From the NCBI RefSeq assembly GCF_000014565.1, contig NC_008269.1:744001-808000 (forward strand): a stretch of 64,000 nucleotides of DNA, written 5' to 3'. The first letter of the stretch is position 1. Each line of letters opens with the position of its first letter. The notes under the pieces were generated by a model that was not told the DNA's origin, did no database searches, and saw only the letters and a program-made list of their open reading frames with translations. The DNA comes from Rhodococcus jostii RHA1 (GTDB lineage: Bacteria > Actinomycetota > Actinomycetes > Mycobacteriales > Mycobacteriaceae). Positions 35,687 through 44,491 of this stretch are shown here, piece by piece. The translations under genes were made by a program, and so were the position numbers.

Positions 35687-36090
35687 TCACTCGCGGGAAG
35701 GCTGATCTGTGGCCATTCGGCCGGTCAGTGCCACCATCCGTACCGGTGGCGAGAATGTGAGCCAGTACATCGGCTGGGTCCGGTACCGGCATGTCCCTGC
35801 ATCCCAGTCCTGCCGATCGGGGCGGTGGAAGTACGGGTCTGCGACCGCGAGGTCGTCCGTCCCGGCCCACACATCCAGATACGACCAGTGCGCCGACGGG
35901 TCCGCCGGGTCGGTGAGCGGCCGGGTTTCACGCCGGGCCCGTTCGGCCGGGGGGCGGTGGCAGTCAGGGTCAGGTGTGCCGCGAGACCGGACGGATACGC
36001 CACGATCCGCAACAGATCCAGGGTCACTGAATGTCCGCGGCCAAGAGCCGGCGGCGCGCACCTGACCTGCTGATCGGCCCAATGCGACAC
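35687..36090 (-). pseudogene. Hypothetical protein, frameshifted
   Basis: One frame begins MSHWADQQVRCAPPALGRGH and reads TLDLLRIVAYPSGLAAHLTL. After about 35960 another frame carries on sensibly as SAHWSYLDVWAGTDDLAVAD and TCRYRTQPMYWLTF. The two appear to be one protein of about 130 aa with an indel near 35940-35970. No family is recognised. Confidence 0.4.
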
Positions 36091-36239
36091 CGGTTAACCC
36101 TTGCGTCATTCGTATGACACTCGGACCGAAGATGTCGGTGAAGTCGAGGCTCCGGTTGAATCGGGTGTGCCGCCCGAAGCGCCTACGGCACGCCGACGGA
36201 ACGGGGAACGTCAACAATAGTGACGGCCTATAGACGAGA

Positions 36240-37202
36240 ACCGAGCCTGAGGCTAACCGGGAGCGGTTCAGTCCGGTGCCGGCTGCCTCGATTGGTGTGT
36301 GCCGCGGTCAACAAAAGGACCGGCGCGGGCCGGCGTGGTTACTGGTGCGCGAGGAGTGCCTCGATGAGCGCGGCCGCGGATGCGGTCTTCGCTGATGTCT
36401 TCGAGGGTTGCGGTGGCGGTGTCGGTGTGGCCGGCGAGGTGCACGGTGGCGGTGTACCGGGGTGCGTGCGCGGGACCGTCGGTGCAGAAGTTCCATACGG
36501 GTGGGGCGTGGTGGTTGTTGTGGGCGAGGCCGATCAGCCAGGCGGTGGGGTTGGAGAGTGCCTTGGAGTGCTTTGCGCCGTCCAGGTTCAGGGCAGCTGG
36601 GGCGGTCGGCCGGTGTGGTCCGCGGAGGAGGTGGCGTCGGAATCCTGCGGTGCCGGTGGGGGAGTCGTGGGGTGCGGGGATGGCTCGGTAGTGGGCCAGT
36701 CCGATTCCGTGTCGGGGTGGTCGGTGCCGGTCAGCTGCGCGCGCACTGCCGCCCCGAGGGCGGCCTGTTCGGCCGGTTTCTTCGCGGCCGCGGTGGCCCA
36801 CGGCCCGCGAATGTTCAGGTGGGTGGCGCGGGCGGCGAACAGTGGGTTGTGGTCGGCGCCGTTGCGCCGGATCTCGAGGTCGGTGGGCGGTTGGTCGGGG
36901 TGGGCTTGGCGCCACACCGACGCCACACTGGGCCCCATCTGCGGATGGGTGTCGGCGAGGGTGTCCAGGACGCGGAGTTGGATGGGAAGCCAGCTGGGGT
37001 CGGCGGCGTAGATCAGGACCGCGACGTCCGGGGCGGTCATCAGGTCGGCGTCGACGCGGCGCGCGAGCTCGGAGGCGAGTTCGGCCCGAAGGGGTCCAGT
37101 GGCTTCGGCTTTGAGGACCTTGTGGAATCTCGACTGTCGAGGGCGGCGAGATCGGCGGTCGCCGCCTGCTCGGCGACGATGCGTTGGTCGGCGTGTTTGA
37201 AG
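36240..37202 (-). pseudogene. Truncated second copy of the RNB-dsRBD gene
   Basis: Closely similar at DNA level to about 590-1548, including non-coding sequence past the stop (for example GTGGTTACTGGTGCG near 36340). It keeps the region after the RNB core and the dsRBD but has lost all of the catalytic N-terminus; homology ends abruptly at 37202. Three frame breaks are visible: near 37135 (after AALDSRD), near 36620 (linker) and near 36390 (last dsRBD helix). It is a pseudogene by truncation, whatever the cause of the frame breaks. Confidence 0.85.
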
Positions 37203-37389
37203 CGGCAGTCGGCGCTGAAAGTAGGCCTTGCCAGCAATGACCCCGCCCTGGTACCGCGCGGCGGCATCGCCGCCGGGCCGGGATCTAGATTCGCCCGCGA
37301 CCGCCCCGACGGCCGGGGAATACTGGTGACATGCGGACCGTGTTAATTCTCGGCGCCGTTGGGTTAGTACTCGAAGAAACGGAGTCCGC

Positions 37390-38430
37390 GTGATCCTCGA
37401 CGACATCTCTGCGCCCATCGTTCTTGCCCCGATGGCCGGCGGGCCGTCCACGCCGGAACTCACCGCGGCCGTCGCCGAGGCGGGCGGGTTCGGCATCCTC
37501 GCCGGCGGGTATCTGAGCGCCGACACACTGGCGCAACGGATTTCGGATACGCGGCAGCTCACTTCAGCGCGGTTCGGTGTGAACCTGTTCGCGCCGGGGA
37601 CGCCGACACCGGTCGAGCAGATCGCGCCGTACCTCGACGATCTCGCCGCGACCGGAGCCGACGTCGGCGAACCGCGTTTCGACGACGACGACTGGTCCGC
37701 CAAGCTCGACCTACTTTCCGCCGATCCCGTTGCGGTGGTGTCCTTCACGTTCGGCTGCCCGTCGCCAGCTGAGATCGAGCGACTGCATGGCGTCGGGTCA
37801 GAGGTGTGGGTCACCGTAACGTCGACAATGGAGGCGCAGGTCGCCGTGACTGCGCGTGCGGACGTGTTGATCGCGCAAGGAGCCGAAGCTGGCGGTCATC
37901 GTGCGAGCTTCCTCTCAGGTCCGGGCGACGATCTCGCCGACCCGATCGGCCTGATCGCGTTGATGCAGTTGTTGCGCGGCAGCGTCTTCTCGGTCCCTCT
38001 TGTGGCGGCCGGCGGAATCACCACCGGTGCTGGGCTGGCCGCGGCGTTGGCGTCTGGGGCGGCCGCGGCGCAGCTCGGAACGGTCTTCCTGCGCTGCCCG
38101 GAGGCGGGTACCTCGGCGATGGTGCGAGACGCACTTACCGGGGCGCGGCCGACCGCGCTCACTCGTGCGTTCACCGGACGGTGGGCGCGTGGCATCCGCA
38201 ACCGATTCCTCGACGAGCACACCGCCACCGCACCCGCGGCCTATCCCGAGATCCACCACGCGACGTCGCCGCTGCGTAAGGCCGCGCGTGAGAGCGGAGA
38301 CAGCGAAGCGGTGAATCTCTGGGCCGGGCAGGCCTATCAGCTCGCACCGGAGCGGCCCGCCGCCGAGGTGGTGCAGCGCCTGGTCAGGGATTGCCGTGCG
38401 TCGCTCGAGGCGGCGGCGAAGCGGATCTAA
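37390..38430 (+). CDS. Nitronate monooxygenase family protein
   Basis: 346 aa from GTG 37390 with RBS GGAG. FMN TIM-barrel: PIVLAPMAGGPSTPELTAAV, GGFGILAGGYLSADTLAQRI, QGAEAGGHRASF (the catalytic-His region), LVAAGGITTGAGLAAALASG and GAAAAQLGTVFLRCPEAGTS. The class I NMO pattern fits, with oxidation of alkyl nitronates to carbonyl and nitrite. Monocistronic, next to the truncated RNB pseudogene. Promoter not assigned. Confidence 0.87.
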   Translation: MILDDISAPIVLAPMAGGPSTPELTAAVAEAGGFGILAGGYLSADTLAQRISDTRQLTSARFGVNLFAPGTPTPVEQIAPYLDDLAATGADVGEPRFDDDDWSAKLDLLSADPVAVVSFTFGCPSPAEIERLHGVGSEVWVTVTSTMEAQVAVTARADVLIAQGAEAGGHRASFLSGPGDDLADPIGLIALMQLLRGSVFSVPLVAAGGITTGAGLAAALASGAAAAQLGTVFLRCPEAGTSAMVRDALTGARPTALTRAFTGRWARGIRNRFLDEHTATAPAAYPEIHHATSPLRKAARESGDSEAVNLWAGQAYQLAPERPAAEVVQRLVRDCRASLEAAAKRI

Positions 38431-39210
38431 CCGCCGTTACGTCAGCTTCGGCTCGCCGCCGAGCCCCGTGCGCGTACGGGCTCTGGGTCATCAGCCCGTC
38501 CGCCCAACAGGTCCGGTGACGTGGAACGCGACGAGCGACGACCGGGTCGTCGGCTCGCATCAGGGCCGAGGAGCTGACTGATTTGGTCCCACTGGAGGAA
38601 TGGGATGTGCCTACCAACCCGTCGTTCAGCACCGACGGGGCCGTGGGACAGTCCGGGGCAGCGTGCGGCGCTCAAATCGATCGGTTCAAATTAGCCGCAA
38701 TGGTTATGCACCGGTCCGGCTCGTCTCTCATTCGACCGCTACTGGGCGCCGGCCCTCATGCGACTCCGAACGAACGGCCCACTCCCGTTCGGAGTGCCTG
38801 TCACCCACGACGGCATCAACCCACTTGCCTTGGCCAACCCGGCATCTTCCGAAGCCGCGTACCAAGAAGCTCAAGAACGTCTCATCGTGCTCACTGTTGC
38901 GGACTCACAGAACCCTTTGTGGCCGATCAGAGCTCAAAGCGTAGGCCGCCACTTAGACCCGGAGACGGGCTACCGTTGTTGAGGCATCGGGGCGGCGGCT
39001 AGACGAAGCCAATGCGGATCCGGTGTCATAGGTAACAGCAACTGTTGCAGCCGGTTCGGGTTCACTTCCTGCCCGCTCGGCCATCGTCCACTCTATTGTT
39101 CTCCGATAGTGTCCCCCAAACCCTGGGAAGGTATGCAGCGCAATGGCTAATGCAATAGCCGAGATTCCGAAGCGGGAGATTCGGATGCCGCGATAGCGGT
39201 TGATTGTCGG
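38431..39210. other. Intergenic, no gene recognised
   Basis: About 780 bases. Frames on the plus strand around 38758-38982 (GVPVTHDGINPLALANPASS) could be a remnant but match nothing I know. A lower-GC patch near 39080-39190 precedes the Lrp gene 3' end. Confidence 0.4.
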
Positions 39211-39684
39211 TCAGGGACATGGCCGAACCGAAGCACCTATCGGGCGGCCGTAGATAAGGTGTGTTTGGGCGTGACCGACCTCGGGGCGTGTCGCCAGGTG
39301 GTCGATGATCAGGCGATGTAGGTGCTCGCTGTCAGTCACAGCGACATGCACGAAGAAGTCTTCTGGGCCCGACACGTTGTAAAGCGCGAGTGTCTCGGGA
39401 AGAGCCTGAACTGCGGCTGTGAACGCCTCCACAAGGTCACGCCGGTGAGGGCGCAATTGCACTGCAATGAAGGCCTGCAGCGGCCGTCCGACAGCTTCGG
39501 GATCGACAACGGCCGTGACACGCCCTATAACACCGGCCGCCCGAAGGCGTTTCACGCGTTCATGACACGACGACGTCGCGAGCCCCACTGCCTCGGCCAA
39601 ATCCTTGTTCGTGATCGACGCGTTGTCCTGCAAGTGCGCCAAAATTGCCCAGTCCACCGAATCCAGATGCGCCTGCCGCTTCAT
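39211..39684 (-). CDS. Lrp/AsnC-family regulator
   Basis: 157 aa. N-terminal HTH: LDSVDWAILAHLQDNASITN, DLAEAVGLATSSCHERVKRL. RAM/AsnC effector domain: FIAVQLRPHRRDLVEAFTAA, LYNVSGPEDFFVHVAVTD. Divergent from the LysE exporter at 39768 with 83 bases between starts, the standard layout for amino-acid-responsive export control (compare LysG/LysE logic, although LysG is LysR-type). Confidence 0.9.
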   Translation of the reverse strand: MKRQAHLDSVDWAILAHLQDNASITNKDLAEAVGLATSSCHERVKRLRAAGVIGRVTAVVDPEAVGRPLQAFIAVQLRPHRRDLVEAFTAAVQALPETLALYNVSGPEDFFVHVAVTDSEHLHRLIIDHLATRPEVGHAQTHLIYGRPIGASVRPCP

Positions 39685-39767
39685 CCACCGAATCCTATCC
39701 GGTGATCATTGAGTGCTACCGATTTGGTGTGGAAGATTTCGCTCATGAATCTTCCAGGTCGATCAAA

Positions 39768-40418
39768 ATGAGCGTGGACCGGTGGCTGGCATTCCTGAGC
39801 CTCCTGCTGATCGTGCTGTGCACCCCGGGTCCGGACTTCGCCGTCATCGTGCGTCACGCGGTGAACGAGGCTTCGAGAGGCATCGCCGCCGCCACAGGAG
39901 TCATACTCGGATTGTTCACCCATACACTGGCCGTCGCGGTAGGACTCGCAGCATTGATCGCGGCGCATCCCGGCGCGCTGTCAGTGCTGCGAATGATGGG
40001 TGCTGCGTACCTGGTGTGGCTCGGGATCCGCGCCGTGTGGGCCGCGATTGCGACACCGGCCGCGGGGCAAAGGGATGTGGCTGAGCGTTCAGGGGTCGAT
40101 GCCGGCACCGCCTGGTGTGCCGCACTCAGGCAAGGATACTCAACCAACGTTCTCAACCCTAAAGCGTTGCTCTTCTTCCTCGGCCTGATTCCGCAATTCG
40201 TAGGCACCACGACGGTTACAGGTCTAGCAGCCCTGTTAGCGGTAGTGACCATCGCGGTCGCTGCTGTCTGGTGGGCAGTGGTGCTCGGATCCATCCGACT
40301 CACGAAGTCCGTCACCCGCCGCGCCCGAACCGACCGCGTTCGGGTGTCACGTTGGCTCGAGTGGGCCAGTGGGCTGACCTTTCTCTCACTTGGCGTCATC
40401 CTCGCCGTCGAGCAGTGA
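39768..40418 (+). CDS. LysE/RhtB-family amino acid exporter
   Basis: 216 aa from ATG 39768. Signature WLAFLSLLLIVLCTPGPDFA near the N-terminus (the CTPGPD motif), GIAAATGVILGLFTHTLAVA, LRMMGAAYLVWLGIRAVWAA, and QGYSTNVLNPKALLFFLGLI. Six segments. Exports an amino acid or homoserine-lactone-like compound. Paired with the divergent Lrp gene. Confidence 0.88.
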   Translation: MSVDRWLAFLSLLLIVLCTPGPDFAVIVRHAVNEASRGIAAATGVILGLFTHTLAVAVGLAALIAAHPGALSVLRMMGAAYLVWLGIRAVWAAIATPAAGQRDVAERSGVDAGTAWCAALRQGYSTNVLNPKALLFFLGLIPQFVGTTTVTGLAALLAVVTIAVAAVWWAVVLGSIRLTKSVTRRARTDRVRVSRWLEWASGLTFLSLGVILAVEQ

Positions 40419-40525
40419 ATAGCATTGTGTAGGCATCGCTATCGGTGCTCATATGGAACCGCACGCGCAAAAGAGACTCCGGAGGATGGAACCTGAGTTT
40501 GCCATGGACGCGTTGATGATCGCTT

Positions 40526-40860
40526 TTGAGCGGTGCAGCCGGCAAATCGCGTGTCGAACTCGAGCACCATGCGCCCGCCGTCGAGGTGTTCGGCAACGCC
40601 CGCTCCGGGATCACCATGACCGACGCCGCGTACACCACCCGCGAGTCCTGGACGACGGACATCAGCGTCGACCACGAGGCGCTCACGGTCGTGATCGAGT
40701 ACGACGGCCCTCTGGCATTCCGTGGACGCGAAAGTGCTCGTCGATCAGCGAAAGAGCCGGGATCTGCTCAAGGCCGGATGTGTTGTGGTGCGGCTACTGG
40801 AAGACGATTTGCGGGAGTTGGTGGGCTCGTCGGGCGGGGTCGGTGATCAGCACCTCATGC
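40526..40860 (+). pseudogene. PDDEXK-like (DUF559/zinc-ribbon-associated) fragment
   Basis: One frame has LTVVIEYDGPLAFRGRE and a second, after a shift near 40735, has DAKVLVDQRKSRDLLKAGCV followed by VVRLLEDDLREL. The E-Y-D-G, R-K-S-x-D-L-L-x-A-G and V-V-R-L sequence is the core of a common small restriction-like fold. Both ends of a full protein are missing. Considered a remnant. Confidence 0.4.
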
Positions 40861-40889
40861 AATCCACCATCCACCATGGCCGCGGCCAC

Positions 40890-41192
40890 GTCGGTGGTCG
40901 CCGGAGGAGGTGTTCCAACAGATGTTCGCGGGCGAAAGGGATGCGCGGACCGAAGCGGGCGACTACTTCCAGCACGCGCACATGCTGCGACCGACCACCC
41001 GCTGGTGCCCCGACGTCACGGCCCTGCGTTCGGCGTCGACCCGCGTCGTGGTCGGTATCGGCGAGGAGTCGGGTGGCCAACTGTGTGACCGTATGTCGCG
41101 GGCGCTCGCCGCCACTCGGGCGACCACATCGGCTTCGCCACGACCCCGCCGCGTTCGTCACCCGTCTGCGCGCAGTGCTGCGGGAGGGCTGA
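40890..41192 (+). pseudogene. Alpha/beta hydrolase C-terminal fragment
   Basis: The frame EEVFQQMFAGERDAR and TTRWCPDVTALRSASTRVVV then GIGEESGGQLCDRMSRALAA, followed after a shift by DPAAFVTRLRAVLREG and TGA, matches the C-terminal end of an alpha/beta hydrolase family common in actinobacteria. The N-terminal nucleophile region is absent. Confidence 0.4.
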
Positions 41193-41458
41193 GCGGACGC
41201 TCCCCAGGTGACCTCAGCCCGAGATCGGAATGCGTTTCGTGACGATCCGATAGATGAACCGGGCGGCGGTACGGGCAGTGCGGTTGTCGACTCGAACGAC
41301 GGATAGAGCTCGTCACATCGCACAGCGAGTTTTCCCGTGGCGGCGACCGCATCGCACACGCACTGGATCGTCTCCGCCGGAACACCGTACGCGGCGGGAG
41401 CGCTCACTCCGTGAGGTCGATTCTCGCGGATCGAGGCGCACCGCGCCGCCCATGACGA
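41193..41458. other. Intergenic, no gene seen
   Basis: A minus-strand frame includes CVCDAVAATGKLAVRCDELY, which I cannot assign. No clear gene. Confidence 0.3.
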
Positions 41459-42682
41459 TTACGTCGCGTTCTCCGGCGGCAAGGACTCCCTCGTCCGCAG
41501 TGGCGCTTTGTAAGTGGGAGCGTTCATGGAGTCCCAGCCCTCGACGGATTCGGGGGTGCGGGGTGCGGGTCCGGTGTAGATGGCGGCGGGCCGGACGAGC
41601 TTGCCGAGACGCTTCTGCTCGAGGATGTGGGCGCACCAGCCGGCGGTGCGGCCGCAGGTGAACATCGCGGGCATCATGTGCGCGGGGACCTCGGCGAAGT
41701 CGAGGATGACCGCGGCCCAGAATTCGACGTTGGTTTCGATGGCCCGGTCGGGGCGGCGCTCACGCAGTTCGGCGAGGGCGGCCTGTTCGAGGGCGGCGGC
41801 CGCCTCGTAGCGGGGGGCGTTCAGGCGTTTGGCGGTGGCGCGCAGCACCCGGGCGCGGGGGTCTTCGGCGCGGTAGACGCGGTGCCCGAAGCCCATCAGC
41901 TTTTCCTTGCGGTCGAGGATGCCCTTGACCAGGGCGCGGGCGTCGCCGGACTTCTCGGTGTCCTCGATCATCGGCAGGACGCGGGCGGGGGCGCCGCCGT
42001 GCAGGGGGCCGGACATGGCGCCGATCGCCCCGGACAGGGACGCGGCGACGTCGGCGCCGGTGGAGGCGATGACGCGGGCGGTGAAGGTGGAGGCGTTCAT
42101 GCCGTGTTCGGCGGCGGAGACCCAGTAGGCGTCGATGGCGGCGACGTGGGCGGGGTCGGGGTCGCCCTTCCAGCGGACCATGAACCGTTCGGTGACGGTT
42201 TTCGCTTCGTCGATCCGTTTCTGGGGGACGGCGGGCTGGTAGATGCCGCGGGCGGACTGGGCGACGTAGGACAGGGCCATGACGGAGGCGCGGGCGAGTT
42301 GTTCGCGGGCGGTGTCGTCGTCGATGTCGAGGAGGGGCTGGTATCCCCAGATGGGGGCGAGCATGGCGAGGCCGGCCTGGACGTCGACGCGGACGTCGCC
42401 GGTGTGCACGGGCAGGGGGAACGGTTCGGCCGGGGGCAGTCCGGGGCCGAAGCGCCCGTCGACGAGCAGGGCCCACACGTTGCCGAGGGTGACGTGCTTG
42501 GAGACGAGTTCTTCGATGTCGACGCCGCGGTAGCGCAGGGCGCCGCCGTCCTTGTCGGGTTCGGCGATGTCGCTGGTGAACGCGACCACGCCTTCCAGAC
42601 CGCTGACGAAATCGGCAGGCGGGGCCTGCGGAGACCCCGCGAATGTGCTGCCCGCTAGATCTTCTCTCACTGGTGAGATCAC
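41459..42682 (-). CDS. citA: Citrate synthase 2 (citrate/2-methylcitrate synthase family)
   Basis: 407 aa. Motifs: VAFTSDIAEPDKDGGALRYR (N-terminal), SGPLHGGAPARVLPMIEDTE (catalytic His in L-H-G-G), LMGFGHRVYRAEDPRARVLR (second catalytic His and CoA/oxaloacetate arginines), FWAAVILDFAEVPAHMMPAM (catalytic Asp) and ILEQKRLGKLVRPAAIYTGP. Length and pattern match the actinobacterial citrate synthase 2 group. It forms citrate from acetyl-CoA and oxaloacetate; some relatives accept propionyl-CoA. No partner genes are adjacent. Confidence 0.88.
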   Translation of the reverse strand: MISPVREDLAGSTFAGSPQAPPADFVSGLEGVVAFTSDIAEPDKDGGALRYRGVDIEELVSKHVTLGNVWALLVDGRFGPGLPPAEPFPLPVHTGDVRVDVQAGLAMLAPIWGYQPLLDIDDDTAREQLARASVMALSYVAQSARGIYQPAVPQKRIDEAKTVTERFMVRWKGDPDPAHVAAIDAYWVSAAEHGMNASTFTARVIASTGADVAASLSGAIGAMSGPLHGGAPARVLPMIEDTEKSGDARALVKGILDRKEKLMGFGHRVYRAEDPRARVLRATAKRLNAPRYEAAAALEQAALAELRERRPDRAIETNVEFWAAVILDFAEVPAHMMPAMFTCGRTAGWCAHILEQKRLGKLVRPAAIYTGPAPRTPESVEGWDSMNAPTYKAPLRTRESLPPENAT

Positions 42683-42850
42683 AGGTTCCTCAGTTCATGA
42701 TGCAGTGCGTCGTGTTGCCCTGGGTGCGTTCGGTTGTCCTCGTGCGGTGTCCGGCGTCCGGTGATGTATCCAAGGAGGCATCTCTTCGTGGAAGAGAGTC
42801 GTGACAGTCGCGAGTCGCGAGCTAGGTGGGCAGTCTGCCAGCGGCCCTGG

Positions 42851-43093
42851 TCAGCAGGCTGCCGGATGCACTGGGTCGATTCCCACTCGCGCGCGAATCA
42901 GTTGCTCCACCTGTTCCGACGGCGCGTCCTGCAGGATCTTTGCCTCCAGATTCGCCTGCGGGCCTGAGAGGCCCAGCACTTCCTCAAGGAATATCTCGAG
43001 CAGGTGCCGCCGTGCCGCGGTGCTTGCCCGTGCGTAGCGCTCGCGCGCAAGCGTGCGGCCTCGGTTGCTTGTTCCGCCTTGCCGATAACCCAT
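42851..43093 (-). CDS. Small basic/helical protein divergent from the di-iron operon
   Basis: 80 aa from ATG 43093 with a strong RBS (AAGGAGG). N-terminal basic stretch MGYRQGGTSNRGRTLARERY, then helical RRHLLEIFLEEVLGLSGPQA and LEAKILQDAPSEQVEQLIRA. Starts 206 bases from the ferritin-like gene across a palindromic region. It could be a regulator or small accessory subunit; I see no definite HTH. Confidence 0.55.
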   Translation of the reverse strand: MGYRQGGTSNRGRTLARERYARASTAARRHLLEIFLEEVLGLSGPQANLEAKILQDAPSEQVEQLIRARVGIDPVHPAAC

Positions 43094-43198
43094 TGCTGCC
43101 TCCTTCTGCCCTATGAGCACGACGCTAGATTGATCACCGATATAGGTCAAGAGAAATGCATATAGCGGATTTTCATCCTTGGATAGGTCTCGATGATG

Positions 43199-43257
43199 GC
43201 AACGTAACCGATATATGCAAAGTGCTTGACGTATATCGGAGATGCTTGTTACGTTGC
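43199..43257 (+). promoter_or_regulatory. Nested palindromic control region of the di-iron operon
   Basis: Outer arms GCAACGTAAC (43199-43208) and GTTACGTTGC (43248-43257) enclose inner arms CCGATATA (43208-43215) and TATATCGG (43232-43239). A further CCGATATAGG lies upstream at about 43137. CTTGACGTATA at 43224-43234 could serve as a -35 region. The arrangement indicates one or more dimeric regulators acting on the divergent promoters. Confidence 0.6.
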
Positions 43258-43298
43258 TCGCCAAGCGCTCAGTTTCATCGACCCAAGGAGGTACCCCA

Positions 43299-44132
43299 AT
43301 GTCGGAGTTGAATGTCCTCGACGCGATCGCCAGCGGTGAGTGCGAGGACCCGTTGGCAGGCGATGAGTTCCTCGAGCTGATGTGGGAACGTCGGCAGAAC
43401 TTCTGGGACAGCAAGCCGGAGGCTGAACGTACGCACTACGTGGGCTTCCAGGAGGCCAATGAACAGTCCCAGGAAATGGCGCGTGAGCGACTCAAGATCC
43501 AGTGTCACGCAGAGCTCTTTGCGGCTTACGTCTGCGCCGAGGTCCTCGACTTCTGCCCGTGGCAGGATTTGCGTGGCGACCTGGCAAAGCAGTCTTATGA
43601 CGAGTTCGTGCACTTCAAGCTGATCCGGGCGCACCTGCGCAAGATGGGCGGCGACTACGAGCCGGGTTATGTTCCCCCGATTGCCGATTGGACGAGCCTG
43701 CTCTCCCAGATTCACCTGAACGGGAACCGCTACTACAACGACCCCGTGCAGAGGCTGGTCGCGAAGTCCACCGGCCTGCAGTTCGCGGTCGAGGGCTGGG
43801 ACGAGCTGTACATCCACCCCCACTTCATGGAGCTCATCAAGGAGAAGGACGAGGAGCTGTGGGACATTTTTGACGGCCAGATCGCGGCGGACGAACGCCT
43901 TCACCACGAGAATGGACAGCGCATTTTCATCAAGTGCGGTGGTGACATCAAGCTTCAACGGACCGCGATCATGCACTTCGACCATGCCAGTGCGGGACTC
44001 CACAAGGCAGGACTGGGGTTCAAGTCCTACTTCGAGGAACAGGGCGGGGCTCCCGACACCAGCGCTGAGCAGCCCGACATCCCCGAGGTCCCGTTCTCCC
44101 AGTACTTCGCGGGCCGCAACCTTCCGGAGTGA
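43299..44132 (+). CDS. Ferritin-like di-iron carboxylate protein (putative oxygenase/oxidase)
   Basis: 277 aa from ATG 43299 with RBS AAGGAGG. Four-helix core with a complete di-iron ligand set: Glu72 (CHAELFAAY), Glu102/His105 (DEFVHFK), Glu165 (FAVEGWDEL) and Glu199/His202 (DERLHHENG). This is the E, ExxH, E, ExxH pattern of ferritin-like oxygenases and oxidases. I do not recognise a named subfamily; it does not look like ferritin, rubrerythrin, AurF or RNR by motif context. First gene of an operon with a Rieske ferredoxin, a fused ETF and an ABM-like protein. It is therefore likely the catalytic component, receiving electrons from the next two proteins. Confidence 0.7.
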   Translation: MSELNVLDAIASGECEDPLAGDEFLELMWERRQNFWDSKPEAERTHYVGFQEANEQSQEMARERLKIQCHAELFAAYVCAEVLDFCPWQDLRGDLAKQSYDEFVHFKLIRAHLRKMGGDYEPGYVPPIADWTSLLSQIHLNGNRYYNDPVQRLVAKSTGLQFAVEGWDELYIHPHFMELIKEKDEELWDIFDGQIAADERLHHENGQRIFIKCGGDIKLQRTAIMHFDHASAGLHKAGLGFKSYFEEQGGAPDTSAEQPDIPEVPFSQYFAGRNLPE

Positions 44133-44140
44133 GGACGCAC

Positions 44141-44491
44141 ATGCGTACGAAGATCGCGGACATCGCAGACCTGGACGCAGCCGACGGCAAGATGCGGGTG
44201 CGTTTCGACCAGTACGACATTCTCATCACGCGCATCGATGGCGCCGTGCATGCGATAGACAACCGCTGCTCACATGCCGGCATACCCCTGCACAAGGGCC
44301 GAGTCCGCAAATGCGTCGTCACGTGCCCGTCCCACCTTGCCAAGTTCGACGTCCGTGACGGCTCCATCGTGCGCGGACCGGTCGAAGGCCACCCGGACAA
44401 CGTCGAGCCTCAGGAGGTGTTCCCGGTGGACCTGGAGGACGGAGCCATCTACGCCGACCTGCCCGAGAAGGTGAGCTCACGATGGACATGA
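44141..44491 (+). CDS. Rieske-type [2Fe-2S] ferredoxin
   Basis: 116 aa from ATG 44141 (RBS GTGAGGA); a GTG at 44129 overlapping the previous stop is an alternative. Cluster ligands: CSHAGIPLHKG (CxH) and CPSHLAKFDVRDG (CxxH), spaced as in Rieske ferredoxins. Small and soluble, as for electron carriers of ring-hydroxylating or di-iron oxygenases. Its stop overlaps the start of the ETF fusion by 10 bases. Expected to pass electrons to the ferritin-like protein. Confidence 0.85.
   Translation: MRTKIADIADLDAADGKMRVRFDQYDILITRIDGAVHAIDNRCSHAGIPLHKGRVRKCVVTCPSHLAKFDVRDGSIVRGPVEGHPDNVEPQEVFPVDLEDGAIYADLPEKVSSRWT

Noticed and set aside
38758..38982. 75-codon plus-strand frame with GVPVTHDGINPLALANPASS
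   Set aside because: Reads smoothly but matches no family I know and lacks a ribosome binding site; insufficient for a gene call.
41627..42658. 343-codon plus-strand open frame, glycine-rich
   Set aside because: Antisense to citrate synthase 2. The glycine richness comes from the codon bias of the sense gene, so it is not a PE_PGRS-like protein.
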